DNA from: Pterobdella sp. o SKG-2022
Lineage: Eukaryota > Annelida > Clitellata > Hirudinida > Piscicolidae
Length of the DNA stretch: 64,000 nt
Reading direction: 5' to 3'
Assembly: GCA_964035795.1 (NCBI GenBank)
Contig: OZ038320.1
Location: 14,990,030-15,054,029, forward strand
Shown here: positions 43,423 to 55,708 of the stretch, one piece after another
Position numbering within the stretch: the first letter of the stretch is position 1
How the letters are laid out: the number at the start of each line of letters is the position of its first letter
Notes under the pieces: generated by a model
What the model saw: the letters and a program-made list of their open reading frames with translations, nothing else
What the model was told of the DNA's origin: nothing
Database searches by the model: none
Translations under genes and position numbers: made by a program

Positions 43423-43606
43423 AGTTTTTGACTATCATAATTCGGAAAGAGCATTTCTTTGACAAATATTTCTAAGTAATCCAGAGTCCATTGTCCGTGT
43501 TTCATAAAATGTTGCTCACTTTTGAATTTTCCATATTTTCTTATTTCAGCATTAAAGTTTTCCATCAAGATTTGATGATTAGAAGTAAAATCAAGTATTA
43601 TTGCAG
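43423..43606 (-). CDS. Candidate propeptide exon
   Basis: Acceptor CGAACAG at 43607-43608; the minus strand reads AIILDFTSNHQILMENFNAE, IRKYGKFKSEQHFMKHGQWT and LDYLEIFVKEMLFPNYDSQK. The first codon is completed by the G left at the end of the signal-peptide exon 44167 (phase 1). The frame stays open to a stop at 43386, so a GT donor at 43422 or the stop may end it. Upstream of the acceptor the same frame is open back to 43775 except for one TGA at 43622. No Cys and no known domain. Confidence 0.35.
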
Positions 43607-44166
43607 CTGTTCGTAGAAATCATTCTCCTTGCATCGCTTTTTTCGCGGTATAATGTATATAACTTTCAGTATTACCATGATTGGCTTCAACTATATCAAA
43701 CTCTAGACTTGTTTTTTGAAACTCGATGTAACCATAAATTTTATGAAAGTAATACATTTTTAACAAAAGTCTCATACCCTAAATTCTTCTTAAATTTGCT
43801 TCATTTACTCTAGAACCGGCCGATTGTAATTCAGCTTTTCAACTCTTACTTACGCAAGGTGCCCAATTTCATATATGATCCTAACATTCCATAACTCAAT
43901 ACTAGTTTTGGTTTTGACTTTAATATTAGCTTTTGAAGACTGAAAGATCGTGTTCAGCTTGAATTACTTCATCAGGAGAAATTCTTTCACTGGCTTAGCT
44001 TTCAGTCACCAAGCTCACCGGCCATGCCAAAGTGGCATGTCAAAGAAATATAAAAAAATAATAATATTTGCTAGAGATATTTGAATAATTATGTTTGCAT
44101 CATACTTTAAATTCCATGAACATGTTGCTTCATAAAAAATCTTCATTAATTTAAGGTAGAACAAAC

Positions 44167-44233
44167 CCATAATTTTAGAAAGTGTAACAGCATTCAAAAG
44201 GGCTATCAGCAAAGTTAAGCAAAGAGCTTTCAT
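44167..44233 (-). CDS. Candidate signal-peptide exon
   Basis: ATG at 44233 starts MKALCLTLLIALLNAVTLSK then IM, a typical short secretion signal (basic start, Leu-rich core, small residues before the cleavage region). A GTTTGT donor follows in phase 1. Phase 1 is what both the exon at 43606 and the first micro-exon at 34884 need, so it may head the peptide precursor or a separate secreted protein. Which exon it joins cannot be decided from sequence alone. Confidence 0.35.
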
Positions 44234-44489
44234 TGTGTCATCAAACTAGATGGTGTTGAATAAAATATAATATTAAATGATCTTTTAATTAGAAAGAATT
44301 TATATCATTGACGCTGATATTACTAACACATAAACACAAAAATAAGGATTATCATTTGTATTATTTATACAACTTTAGGTTTTTTTTCAATTTCCAAAGT
44401 TTAAAATAGCCAATGCGTGCATTCATGACAGTGTTACTTTTTAATTTCGTTTACTGAAATAGGTGGAGATTGAACTTTTTCTAGAGTGG

Positions 44490-44660
44490 AAGAAACAACA
44501 GTGAACGACAAGAAGCTGGAGTTGGTTTCGATATCAAAAATCAGCTTGAGAAAAAGCTTGAAAATGCCTTTGAATGCTTAAATAGTTGTTTTATGAAACT
44601 CAAACTTTCTTCAGGTGAAAAAAACTGCTTGTAAATGCATAATCTAGAGATAAAGTTCTC
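44490..44660 (+). mobile_element. LINE endonuclease fragment
   Basis: NNSERQEAGVGFDIKNQLEK then KLENAFECLNSCFMKLKLSS resembles the 'AGVGFAIKN...RLMTLRL' part of a LINE endonuclease. Probably the same element as 44990-45670, with the middle deleted. Confidence 0.6.
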
Positions 44661-44989
44661 TTGATAAAATTATTTTTTCTTTGAAGTACTCTCTTAAAAA
44701 ATTAATTATCTGAAATAAAAGCATTGAAATTAAAATAACTCTTATTTCACAAATAACTAATGACGCATAATTAAATTACTATATAACAATAGCTACGATT
44801 CAATTTTTTTTTTTCGCTAACGTTTTACGATAAAGCTGAACTTATCGAAAAATATAGCTTTTGATTCTCAATAAATGTATTAAAAATTCCTCTTATTTGA
44901 TGTTTTTCGTTACAAAATATTGAAGAAAAATACATACGATGTCTTTGAAAAGAAGTTGTTTTAACTTGCTCCAAAAAATCTTCACCACA

Positions 44990-45670
44990 AACCGCAAGTT
45001 TCAGTGAAACTCCAAAATTAAAGGCAAAAGAAAACTTCAATTATCTCGGTAGCACGATTTCTCGCTGTGATTGATGATGAAGCCAAAACAATTGCCAAAG
45101 CTAGCAGTGTTTTCTGAAAATTGAAAAACAAGGTATAGTTTAAAAAAGAAGTTCTAGTGTCTATGTAAGTCAAAATCCACAAGGCTGTAGTTTTAACTCC
45201 ACTACGATTTGACTGTGAAACCTGGACAGCCTGCAGACGTCACGAGCAACAACTCGATGCCTTCGCAAGGTTCTTAATATACGCTGAAATGATATGGTCT
45301 TTAATACTGATGTTTTGAAAAAAAAATCAATCCAGTATTGTTAAGGTGGTTCTAAATGCATAGATGCGATGGCTGGCCATGTTTCTCTCATGGCGGACTA
45401 ATCTAAAATTCCCAAACAACTCTTCAAAGGTCAGCTCGAAAATGGCAAAAAAAGTTGAAACCACACGCAAACGCTAAAAAGTCTCTTCAAAGGCGCATCT
45501 GAGAGACATCAACATAGATGTCTTCACGTGGGAAAAAGCTGACAGGTCTGCTTGCAAAACAGAGATGCATTATACGAAAAGCTAGAAGAGATCCACCACA
45601 CAGACTCCCCACTCACTGGTGCCAAACATGCAAATTGGACTGATCAGCCATTTGCGGACGCCCGGGAAAA
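44990..45670 (+). mobile_element. LINE post-RT and C-terminal fragment
   Basis: FNYLGSTISRC-like start at 45035, then DDEAKTIAKASSVF, HKAVVLTPLRFDCETWTACR then RHEQQLDAFARFL, an AMRWLAMF-like segment and LRDINIDVFTWEKADRSACK. This is the 'ETWTxYRRH' LINE type. Frame breaks and stops. Confidence 0.75.
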
Positions 45671-47169
45671 ATGTAATATTTAAATAGATCAATTCTTTCA
45701 ATTACCTACTTCTTGATGCTATGGGCATACTTGAATATGAATCGACAAAAAACAAGATTTTTTATTTTCAACTACAATGAAGGTAATAAATATAACACTA
45801 AATATTCAATTTAAAACACTTTTCAGCATTTATTTGAGTCCACCAAAGTTCTTTGTAACGTTTGTGTTTTATACCTGCACTCGGTAATGTAAATTCAACT
45901 TACAAGTTCTTCGTGGATTTGAATAAACTCCGAAAAGTTTTTCAATTTCAATATTCATTTTTGGCTTGAAGAATTGAAATATAAAACTAAAAAATGTTAA
46001 TTTTTAATTTTAAGTTTTTTACTCCCATTTATACGTTTCCTAATTAGGAAAAGAATTTCAAATTTTTAATTAAACTTATTCTGTTAAATTGAACTTTAAT
46101 GACTCTTAAAACGCTTTTTAAAAACAATCAACGGTGAAATCTAAATTAAAAACTTTTCATTACAAAGTTTTGTTTTCTTTATGTTTAAGGACACTTGAAT
46201 ATCGTTTAGGCATACCAAAAATTAGATTTTTAAAATATTCTGTTGTGTCTAACTGCAGACACGATTTTTCGAAGCTCTCAAATCAAGCAAAACTGTTGAT
46301 TTCAAATTCTGACAAACGTTTTTTTCTTTTTCCTATAATGAAAGTAGTTGCAGTAATTGTGTAACTATTGAAACAACATTAATAAATTGTTACTCAATTT
46401 TAAAAAAGTTTTATCATTTAAAAAAAAATTGTATACCATTTTTGGTATTTTTTAAATTTTTTGTATATTTTGAGTATTAATAAGTGTTAGTATGACACTT
46501 ATTTATACTTAATTTAGAATATACTTTCAGTAGAGTTGTTTTTCTGCTTGTTCAATCGTATTTTTTTTATCAAATAATAAAGCCGAATAAATTAATGAAA
46601 AACAATTTTTATGTTAATAAACGCAAAATTTTGCTAAAGGTTATACTATAAAAAAATTTAATTACAAACCCTTTTTCGATTTAATGTTTCTATGCTTTCG
46701 CATGAAAACCCGGCAAATAAAAAGAATACTCAAAGGATCTTACAATTGTTTTGATGGCTAAATATTTTATTTTCGACGCTACGTATTTTTTTGTGATTGA
46801 AAATATAAAATTGATTATTGGGTATGTGGTCCAAATAAGTGATTATTAGTTATATAATTTTTTTTAAATTCAGATTTCAAATTTTGTTGAAATTCAAGTG
46901 AATATTTCAAAAGCTTTGAAATTTGAGAATACATTTCAAATAATATGAATGTTTTATCGATTATGAGTTGAATGAAGTTTAGTTTCAAAACCACAATATT
47001 ATTTTAAAACTTTTATTAATTTCTTGATTGGTAATGTAAGAAAAAAATCTAAAAGCTTGAATAAATTAACCAAAATGCTAATGGCAGTAATTTTTTATTA
47101 AAACTTTTGTTCCTACCTTAAAACAACTTCACATAAACACAGAAAAAACAGATTTAAGTTTTGACAAAA
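45671..47169. other. AT-rich non-coding DNA with a foldback-B trace
   Basis: 45885-45935 retains 'aatgtaaattcaacttacaa' and 'gttcttcgtg' of family B. A 76-codon plus ORF at 46134-46364 has no motif. Otherwise nothing is recognised. Confidence 0.5.
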
Positions 47170-47265
47170 CTAAGCGAGATACAGTCTGATCTCATATGAG
47201 TTCAATGGCCACAAGTGTTAGCAAATGGGCTTTAAAACGCATAGCATCAAAGAGTAGTTTGAAGA
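47170..47265. repeat. R3 repeat, partial copy
   Basis: 'tctgatctcatatgagttca' and 'cacaagtgttagcaaatggg' match the right end of the R3 copy at 36564-36600. Confidence 0.65.
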
Positions 47266-47599
47266 TTTAAATTCACTTATTTTTTTTCAAACTAAATATA
47301 CAAATATTTCAAATTTATATGTTCATAATTAATTAAAATTTATCAAAAAAGTCTAAAAAAATATTTTACTTCAAAATTATTAATGATTTTCACTGTTTGT
47401 TCCAATATTCAAATAACAAAAAACGAAATTTTTTATATAATAACAGAAAAACTCATCAAATTTTAAAAAAACAAAATATCTCATTTTTATTTATCTTTGG
47501 TTAGCAGCTGACATGTTCGGCTGTTTGCGAAATAAGATTTTCAGTTATTTTTTCTGCTTTCTGGACACGGCCTTTTTTTATTTTTATCAAAATAAAAGT

Positions 47600-49041
47600 T
47601 TCAAAATTATTTGCAGGTCCAGCCAAAAAAAAAAAAAAAATCTGGAAAAGAGTGGTTGATGGCAAGGGCATCCTTCAGGAAAAATTGCCACAAAGACAAT
47701 GAAAGCTCTTTTCGAGTCGGATCTTTGAACGTTGGTTTGATGAGAGAAAAGGCTTCTGAAGTGATGGAATACATGTCGAGAAAGAGAGTCGATCCGTGTT
47801 GTTTACAAAAGACTCGTGGGAAAACCAATCTTAAACTTATTGCAGACAGAGACTCTCGATATATGTATTTTGGTTGTGGGAATGATGAGGGCACTTGTGG
47901 TGTAGGAATTCTACTGGCTGTGAAGTGGTGGGAGAAAGTGTTTGAAGTGATTAAAGTTTCAGATAGAATCATTCTCATTCAAATGGTGGTTGGATCAGTT
48001 GTGTTTGTTTTTGTGTGTTTATGCACCTCAAGCTAAATCTAGTGAGAGTGTAAAAGATCAATTCTAGTATGCGCTTCAATCCACCATAGCTAGAGTTTCA
48101 TCTTCTGAACGATTAATCATAAGTGGAGACTGGAATGGTCGTATGAGATCACACTCTGGAGTTTTTGAGAAAATGCATGGTGGACGGGCTTTGGGAAAAA
48201 GAAACCATGAAAGTGAAGACTGCTGGAATTTGCTGTTGCCAATGAACTGGTGGTTGGTAACTCCTGGTTCAAGAAGAGATTTGAACATCTGGTTACATAC
48301 CAGTCAAGAGATTGTAAAACCCAAATTGACTACATATTGTATAAGAGAAGTTTTAGAAAAATGGTTTCTAATGTGAAAGTCATTTTTGGGAAAGAGTGTG
48401 CAACACAGGATAGACTGGTGGTCAGTGACTTCAAGGTTTGCACTCATTCTCACCCCAAAAGAAGGTTTGTTCTTTGTACAGAAGTCTGGAAACTAAGAGA
48501 CTTTGGAAATCAAGTTGAGTTTTCTAATTTTTTTGATGCATTAATCCAAAGAAATGAAACTGGTGAAAGTTTGGATGAGCGTTGGAAGTACCTGAAAAAC
48601 AATTTGATTAATGTTGCAAGACAGGTTTGTGGAGTCTTTACAAAACATACCTGGAAGAGGCAGATTTGGTGGTGGAATGACAAGGTGCAGCAAGCTGTCC
48701 CACAAACTCAAATGGTTCAAAGTATGGAAAGCAGGAAAAAACAGAAATGCTTATCAGGCTGCTAAACTTGCATCCAACCTTGCTGGGCACATAGCCAAAA
48801 GTGATGCTGAGAAGGTTACGTTCAAACAAATCAATCCCAGATCTGTTAAGATATATCGACTGGCTAAGCAAATGCGGCAAGAGAATTGGACGTCATTAGG
48901 GACAAACAGATAAAAAATAATAATGGCCAAATGTCCCTGGATGTTCATTCCAAAAAAGAAGCATGGAAAAAGCATTATATGCACCTTCTCAATGTGGAGT
49001 TTTCATGGAATCCAGGTGGTTTGCCTGAAGTCTATCCTGTG
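47600..49041 (+). mobile_element. LINE, endonuclease and start of RT linker, 3'-truncated
   Basis: ORF 47611-48036: FRVGSLNVGLMREKASEVME, RKRVDPCCLQKTRGKTNLKL and GTCGVGILLAVKWWEKVFEV then VSDRIILIQMVVGS, the apurinic-like endonuclease. It continues frameshifted: RLIISGDWNGRMRSHSG, VVGNSWFKKRFEHLVTYQSR, CKTQIDYILYKRSFRKMVSN, DRLVVSDFKV, RQIWWWNDKVQQAV and KIYRLAKQMRQENW. It ends near 49041, where a SINE begins. Inactive through frameshifts. Confidence 0.9.
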
Positions 49042-49189
49042 GACTAATTATCTAAAGTTACCGGGTTCGATCCCGCGTGAGCCGACAATTAGCACCTGTT
49101 TTACAGTGTGTTTTCGCTACATTGAATTTGTATCAAGCGCTTTGATCTTTAAGAAAAAGCGCTTTATACATACCGCATTACATTACATG
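49042..49189 (+). mobile_element. tRNA-derived SINE, 5'-truncated
   Basis: Starts inside the anticodon loop ('actaattatctaaag'), continues through a good B box ('gggttcgatccc'), then the body ('cagtgtgttttcgctacatt') and an 'aaaaagcgctttatacatac' segment, and ends in attac repeats. Homologous to 50187-50015. Confidence 0.8.
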
Positions 49190-49560
49190 TAAAACGCCCA
49201 TTTGCTAACACTTGTGCCTATTAATCTCATATGACATCAGCAACTTTTAATGCCTTTTACTCTTTTAATTTTGAATGTATCTCAAGTTTTAAAATTTTAT
49301 AATATTGATTGAAGATAAATTTAACATAATTCATTTTGTTCCATCATAATCATAAATTATTATGACTTGAAGGATTTTCAATAAACTTCCGTTAAAGAGT
49401 AGTTTGGACAATTTTAAGCTTAATATCATAAAATTCAAATACAATGAATTTCATTTGAAGATACAACCTTAGTTAATGGAAAAAACTAATTTGATTTGGA
49501 TAAATATTTACCATTATTTAGTGAAACTGTTATATGTGAGTGATCTCGAAACGGGTAAGT
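49190..49560. mobile_element. R3 repeat, complement orientation to the 36-kb copy
   Basis: 'aaaacgcccatttgctaaca', 'cttgtgcctattaatctcat', 'atgacatcagcaacttttaa' and onward match the complement of 36600-36215 all the way to 'gtgagtgatctcgaaac'. The terminal palindromes are degraded. Confidence 0.8.
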
Positions 49561-50014
49561 ATTAAAAATTTTTTCATTCAAGTATTTTTAGAAAGTTGGA
49601 ATGGGTTAAGAATGACGGAAACTTTCGATTCAAAATATCATGAGCGGTTTTTTTAATCCGATCATTTTGAAAAGTTTGATTTTTTTAATTATTTTTATTA
49701 TATATAAATGAGATGTAGAAATTCGCCGAAAATTATAGCAAGAGGCCACAAGATATCGGTTTTGGAAGCTCGCAGAAAAAAATATTTCAAAAACTTTCGA
49801 ATTTACATTGAACAAGATTTAAAAAATACTGCTGAGCTTTCTTAACATGAATTTTATTTTGAAAAGTAGTCACCTCTTTAAATAAATAGGAGAAATAATA
49901 ATATGGGATATGGAGATGAACATAAAAACTTTTATTTTTGATCGAGTTTTTTACAGTGATTAAAAAGATTAAATTCAGACTGATGATGGTCTGCAATATA
50001 AATGGCAAATTGAA
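49561..50014. other. AT-rich non-coding DNA
   Basis: No gene or repeat recognised. Confidence 0.5.
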
Positions 50015-50187
50015 CGTGCGTTATATTTATAAAGCACTTTTTCATATAGATCAAAGTGCTTGTTACAAATATAATTTAGCGAAAAACAAACTGTGAAACA
50101 GGTGCTAATTGTTGGCCCAACATGCGATCGAATCCGGTAACTTTAGATAATTAGTCTAATGTTCTACAAGCTGAGCTATAGGGGCCG
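50015..50187 (-). mobile_element. tRNA-Ile-related SINE, complete head
   Basis: Minus strand begins 'ggcccctatagctcagcttg' (A box). It then has an anticodon arm with a perfect 5-bp stem (ttaga/tctaa) around the loop 'ctaatta', anticodon AAT, then a degraded B box and the SINE body down to the 'aaaagtgctttataaatata' tail. Acceptor and T arms have mismatches, so it is not a functional tRNA gene. Confidence 0.8.
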
Positions 50188-52655
50188 ACATAAGCTCAAG
50201 TCAGCATTGAAAATTTTTCCAAAAGATCTTGCGATCAGTGATGGTTTGGGATTTTTCATGTTCAAATGTTTATTTTGGTCACCTTGAATAAACTAAAAAA
50301 TTCAAATGAGTGCACAAAAACGTTTTTTAGTCTTTTTGTCGTTTGATAAAAAACTAGTAAAAAAGGTGAGTTTTCAACAAAATAATGCCCAATGATACCA
50401 AAAATTGGTCTTCTCAAATAAACTAAAAGGAACTGCTGAGGGGCTAGTATTTGACCCAGAGTCAAACCCATTGTAAAATATGTAGAGAAAACTGAGTCGT
50501 TTGGTAAACGATTATTGGTGAACGTTAGTTTCACTCAATTTTATCAACTTCAAAAACTATACAATGATTGAAAGTTAATCTCATCAGAATAATCAAGAAG
50601 TTTGATTGAAAATTTTCCTAAGCAATGTGTCATTAAGTAAAAAAAACAACTTTTCTATAAAACCTTTTCACAACATGTTTTACCATTTTTATGATTTGGT
50701 CGTTTAACTCAATTTATTTTTTATAAAAACTTGAAAATCCTTGAAATTAAACTTGGGAAAATTAAAACTTGATTAAAAATTTATGTTTATTTTGATGAAG
50801 GTTATACTTGTGAAAAGTTTGTATAAAGATTGACAACTGCTTTTTATGGCATTTTTTAAGCTAAATTTTTTTGATGCTGAAATTTTATTTTAAACAATAT
50901 TTGATTTAATATAAAATATTTGATATTTAATCAAATTTAAGGCCGAGGACGTTTTTTGTATTTAAAAATCACAATTGATTGTAAATTTTTAAATTGACGT
51001 TTAAAATATTTTATATCAAACTCATTTTGGAAATGAAATAAAATGCATGGAAAACTTTTTTCAATGAAAAAATTAATTTTGTTTTTTTATTTAAAGTTTT
51101 GAGAGTAACGATTAACTAGGATGTTTTGATTTTTATAGCTTGGAACCTCGTAAATTTTTAGCTTTTTTGAGAGTTTAAAATCTAATTAACAATATAACAT
51201 TTGACAAGCTTATAAATTTTTGTTTAAAACCTGTTTTTGTATTTATACAAAGTCATCACAACATCTTATGAATCATTTTGCTTTTAACTTGATTGTATAG
51301 AAATTATGGTTAAAATGACTAGATTTCCCCAAGTATCATGAAAAATGATTTTATTGATGATTTTTAAAATATTATGAAAAATGTAAACAATACTGAAAAC
51401 ACCAACCTTCACAGAACACTGCAAGATGCCTCTTATGCCATTTATATACACATGCACCGACTCAAAATTTCAATTACTTGTTTTGTTATTCTACAAAAAA
51501 CTATTGAAATATATGTAAGTAAACAAAAATTTGTTTGTAAAACTTCTTTCACTAAATTTCAAAAAAAAAAATTTCAATTTTATAATTATTGCTAGGAGTT
51601 TTTTATTAAGGATAAAATCAATGAATTCAACATGTATATGACAAGCTAAAGAACAATATTACATTTTACTCTAAAAACCTTGCATCTCTGTTGCATAAAC
51701 TTTAAAAAAATTCCAAATTTAAATTTTTTATTGTAGTAATGCAATAAAAATGAGCATAGAAAATAAAGTTTTATAAATGGCTATTTAAAAAGTATCACTT
51801 GTTGGCAGTTGAGTAAAGCAAACGCGTCAAAAATTGCATTGTTGAAAAAGGTTGATTGAAATTGTATCAAAAACAAACAAAATCCATGAAGTTTTTGCAA
51901 CAAAACCTTGAATTCTCATCATCTGTTAGCTGATTTTTAAAGATTTCATAAAGATTTTGTGTTTGTTTTAGTACAATTGTGCCAGGCTTTATCGTTTATT
52001 ATAATCTTCTGGATAAAGTTTCTAAGCGAAAGCTAAGCAACTTTTTTTATTCCTAAAGCTATAAAAATTTTTCTTAATAAGTTTAAATCGAATGATGACG
52101 ATTTTGGAAAATTGAAATGCACCGTATCGTAACAAAATTTTAAAAGCATTGTTTTTTTACCATATTCTTATACTATTCAATGTGAAAACACTTTTTTGAA
52201 GAAAAGAGCGCAAATATAAAAGTAAAATAGTTTACCAGCTTATATTGAATTTTTAATGTTTAAATTGTCGAAAATGTCTAAAGAAAATCAAATCATTAAA
52301 AATTTGATAATAGTCTCTATGGAGATAATATTTAGCTATTAGTTGGTGAAACGACTTGGGAGATCAAAGGGATCAAAGCCACTTTTCAATTATTACTTAC
52401 CATTCTAAATGACTGTTCAAAACCATTTCTGACTCAGCAAATAATCTTCTAGACTATGTGACTGTCTTCAGATTTGGAATTATAGAATAAATAACCTAAT
52501 AACTTCACGAAATGAACAATATTCAAAATAGATATATTAATACTGAAGTTTTATAATAAGATTTTACTAATCGAAAATTATAGTTTTCAGATAAATTGTA
52601 TCTATAAAATCTTAATTTTTGAAAAAATAAACGAAAAACTATTGAAAATAAAAAG
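50188..52655. other. AT-rich non-coding DNA
   Basis: A minus ORF at 50262-50534 (90 codons) and a plus ORF at 51374-51595 (73 codons) lack recognisable motifs and are probably chance. No repeat identified. Confidence 0.5.
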
Positions 52656-52659
52656 ATAC

Positions 52660-52990
52660 ATATGATCTTTCTAAAAAGATATATTGATCTTTACAACCTC
52701 CAACCCTATCTAGACAATCTCCAACGGTGGTCTTTTAAACAACAATCTTCATAAATATTAATCATTATAGAACTGCCATCACCCTCAAGACACCATTACC
52801 AGCAGAATATAATAAACATCTAACCGCACGCATAGCAATAGCTAACAGACTAAAAACCCAAAATATTAAAATTCACTCTTGAACTTTAATTAACCTTTTC
52901 AACCCACATAAAAATACTCCCATGAAATCACTCAAAAAACACCATCCCCTTGTACAGATTACTTGCATCTTTTGGGGCTAAACAAAAAAA
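52660..52990 (+). mobile_element. Jockey-like LINE fragment
   Basis: CA-rich strand like L-J. NLQPYLDNLQRWSFKQQ, then ITLKTPLPAEYNKHLTARIA with IANRLKTQNIKIHS, corresponds to the post-catalytic-box region and beyond, as in 14860-14460 on the minus strand. Confidence 0.6.
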
Positions 52991-53039
52991 AACTTTATCA
53001 TTACCTATAAAACAATAATTATTTCTAGTAATATTTCAG

Positions 53040-53105
53040 AAAATTAGTTATTTTATTAAAATACGAAGCTTTTCGTTATCAACATAACATTTTCAAGTAA
53101 GACAA
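53040..53105. repeat. Foldback family C, partial
   Basis: 'aatacgaagcttttcgttat' and 'caacataacattttcaag' are the complement of 24045-24085. Confidence 0.65.
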
Positions 53106-53224
53106 ACACACCAACAAAATAATTATTTTCATTCTGTGAAACAACAAGGAGAAACTAGGATCCTAGCTTTCCATAGAAAAAGAAATTATACAGAAGCAAC
53201 AATTTTTATGAATAAAATATTGAA

Positions 53225-53695
53225 AATATGAAAAAAAAAAAACAAAAAACACCAAAAAAATAATAAGAACTTTTAATACCTTCATAATGCCAATATTATT
53301 ATAGAACTGGGGTACATGGTTGCCAAGCAAGGCTAACGAGAAACAAGTAAACTCATTCTATCGTCGCTTTCTACGAAGCTTTCTTGAAATTTTTTAGCCA
53401 AAAAAAAATGAAAAATGAAATGCTATACAAAAAAACTGGTCAAAAAGAGTTGAGGCTTACCATAATTGATCGACTCATTTGTCTAGATCACATCTTGAGG
53501 CTAAACCAATTAGCACCAGCACAAATAGCAACGACCAGATACTTCTCCAGCAACTGATAGACCAAAAACGATTATAGATTCCATCTTGAAGAAAAACCTC
53601 AAAAAGGTTAACATCAATTTTCGCAACTTAGCTATCCTTGACGAGTTAAGAAGTATGGCCACTGCCAGAGATAAATGAAAAACTGTTTCTAATAA
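53225..53695 (+). mobile_element. LINE C-terminal fragment
   Basis: NWGTWLPSKANEKQVNSFYR then RFLRSFLEIF; KKTGQKELRLTIIDRLICLD then HILRLNQLAPAQIATTRYFS; last HLEEKPQKG-like and RSMATARDKWKTV-like pieces. Typical post-RT order, broken by stops. Confidence 0.7.
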
Positions 53696-53699
53696 TTGT

Positions 53700-55702
53700 T
53701 TTTAACTATATTTCTCTATTTAGTAAATTTTTATTAGTGTTTGTTACGCCTATTGGCGTTCAAGGCAGCAGCAAAAAGTTTCCACTCATTCCTGTTTTGA
53801 ACTAGCTTAGTGAGGGTGCCCCAAGAAGGCTTCATTTTTCTGAGCTCTGCTTCTACTGTCCAATGCCATGTTGTTTTTGGGCGGCTTTACTTTCTGTTTC
53901 CCTCTGGTTTCCAATAAAGAGCTGTTTTGACTATGAAGCCTTCTCTTCTTGAGACATGGCCAATCCATCGCAATCGTCTTCTTTTGATGATGGTGATAAC
54001 GGGAAAGAAGATCAGTCGAGATGGTATCAGGCTAGTGGGTTTTCAGAATGCTTCGTAAACTTCGTGTATGAAATGCTGGCAGTTTATTGATACTTTGCTC
54101 TGTCACTCTCCAACACTCAGATTTATACAGAAGCACAGGCAGAATACAGGTCTTATACAGCTTGATCTTGGTGTTAACAGTGTACTGAGAAAAATTCTAT
54201 AAAGTCGTCATGCTCCTACAAACGTTTCTTACTTTGTTGAGCCTACTTTCAATATCCTTCTCAGCACCACCCTCTAAACTCAAAATGCTACCAAGATATT
54301 TAAACTTATCTGTAATACAAAGATCCTGTTTGTCAAGGTGCACCGGGGCTGTTGATGGCACGTTGATGATCATGGCTTCAGTTTTTTATGGCTGATCTTG
54401 AGTCCAAACTGCTGGCCTATGGAAAACAGTTTGTCTGTTTTATCCTGCCAGTGACGACGTGTGTGGGAAATTATGGCTAGATCATCTGCAAAATCGAGAT
54501 CATCTAATGTGAAAGAACAAATTCATCTGATTCCTTTAGTTTCAGTTTTTGTAGTGCTGCGCATTACCCAATTAATGGCGAGGTTGAAAAGCAATGCAGG
54601 CATCAAACAGTCCTATCTTACTCTTGTCTTGACCTCAAACACTGAAACTAAAGTTATTGTAAAAATTTTGAATTTGTTGGAGAATTCTATATGATCTCAG
54701 CACCAACCACAGACTCTTCCTATGAACACTATCAAAGGCTTTTTCAAAATCGACGAAGATCGTGTAAAGCTGCCTTTGCCACTCCAAGCACTGCTCAATG
54801 ATGGTGCAAAGAGAAAAGATCTGTTCTTAACATCCTCTTTCTTTGCGGAATCCAGTCTGTTCTTTTCTCAGGGACTTATCTATTGCATCTGCTAATGGTT
54901 GAAGAATAATTTTAGCTAATATCTTACTAGGAAAGTGATTCCTCTCCTATTGTTGTAGTCATGTAATGAACCTTTTTTGGAAATCTTAACAGTGTTTGTT
55001 TTTGTCAACCTCGTAGGTACTTGTTTATTTTGCCAGATTTTTTTAGCGGTAGCTGAAATATGTTAGCTGCTAGGATTGGATCTGCTTTGAAAAGTTTAGA
55101 ATTGCGATTGCCATGTCTGGGTGCTTTGTTGTTTTTCAGAGATTTTATGGCTAGAATTATTTTAAGCGTTGATAGTGGATCAAACATGATTTTGAAATCT
55201 GAACCAGCTGAAGAAATATTTCTTTCTTGTGTAGGTGGTGGCCGGCTTAATATTTCTCTATTGTTCAGCCCATGGCTTTTTTTGTTCTCTCTCAGAGGTA
55301 AGCAGCTTTCCACCTCTATCTTTGATGGGAGGTTTTAATTTATTGCGATGCTTGCCACAAACAATTTTGATGATCTTGAATATCACCCCAAGCTCTTCTT
55401 TTGCTGCTGCTTCTTCAGTCTGTGTTGCGACGTTATCTGCATAAAAGCGTCTGTCAGCTCGTACCATTTTTTTTACTTGATTGTTGGCTTTTTCGTATTG
55501 TTGTCTTAGATTATCTTGCAACCTCTCTGACTTATCATTTGTCAATTTTTTTTCAGAGTTCGACTGATATCAACTGCCTCTCATATATCTAGTTTAATCC
55601 ACTTTTTTGCTTTGTTTTTTACGTTTGGGCCTAAACAAACTTCACAGCTTATCGTGTATACTGATATTATCTTCGAGTACATTGTGTAGACCTCATTGCT
55701 GT
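53700..55702 (-). mobile_element. L-Z LINE copy 2, 3' half (RT to C-terminus)
   Basis: Minus strand, from 55690 down: KIISVYTISCEVCLGPNVKN, KSERLQDNLRQQYEKANNQV, KIVCGKHRNKLKPPIKDRGG, IKSLKNNKAPRHGNRNSKLF, then in shifting frames the RT with its EQTGFRKERGC-, DFEKAFDSVHRKSL- and DDLAII-like regions. The C-terminal end near 53750-53900 reads RPKTTWHWTVEAELRKMKPS then WGTLTKLVQNRNEWKLFAAA. It is the continuation of the copy starting at 59930. Confidence 0.88.
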
Positions 55703-55708
55703 TTACTT

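Noticed and set aside
49042..49120. Possible functional tRNA gene
   Set aside because: The 5' half is missing and the element has SINE body and tail, so it is a SINE fragment.
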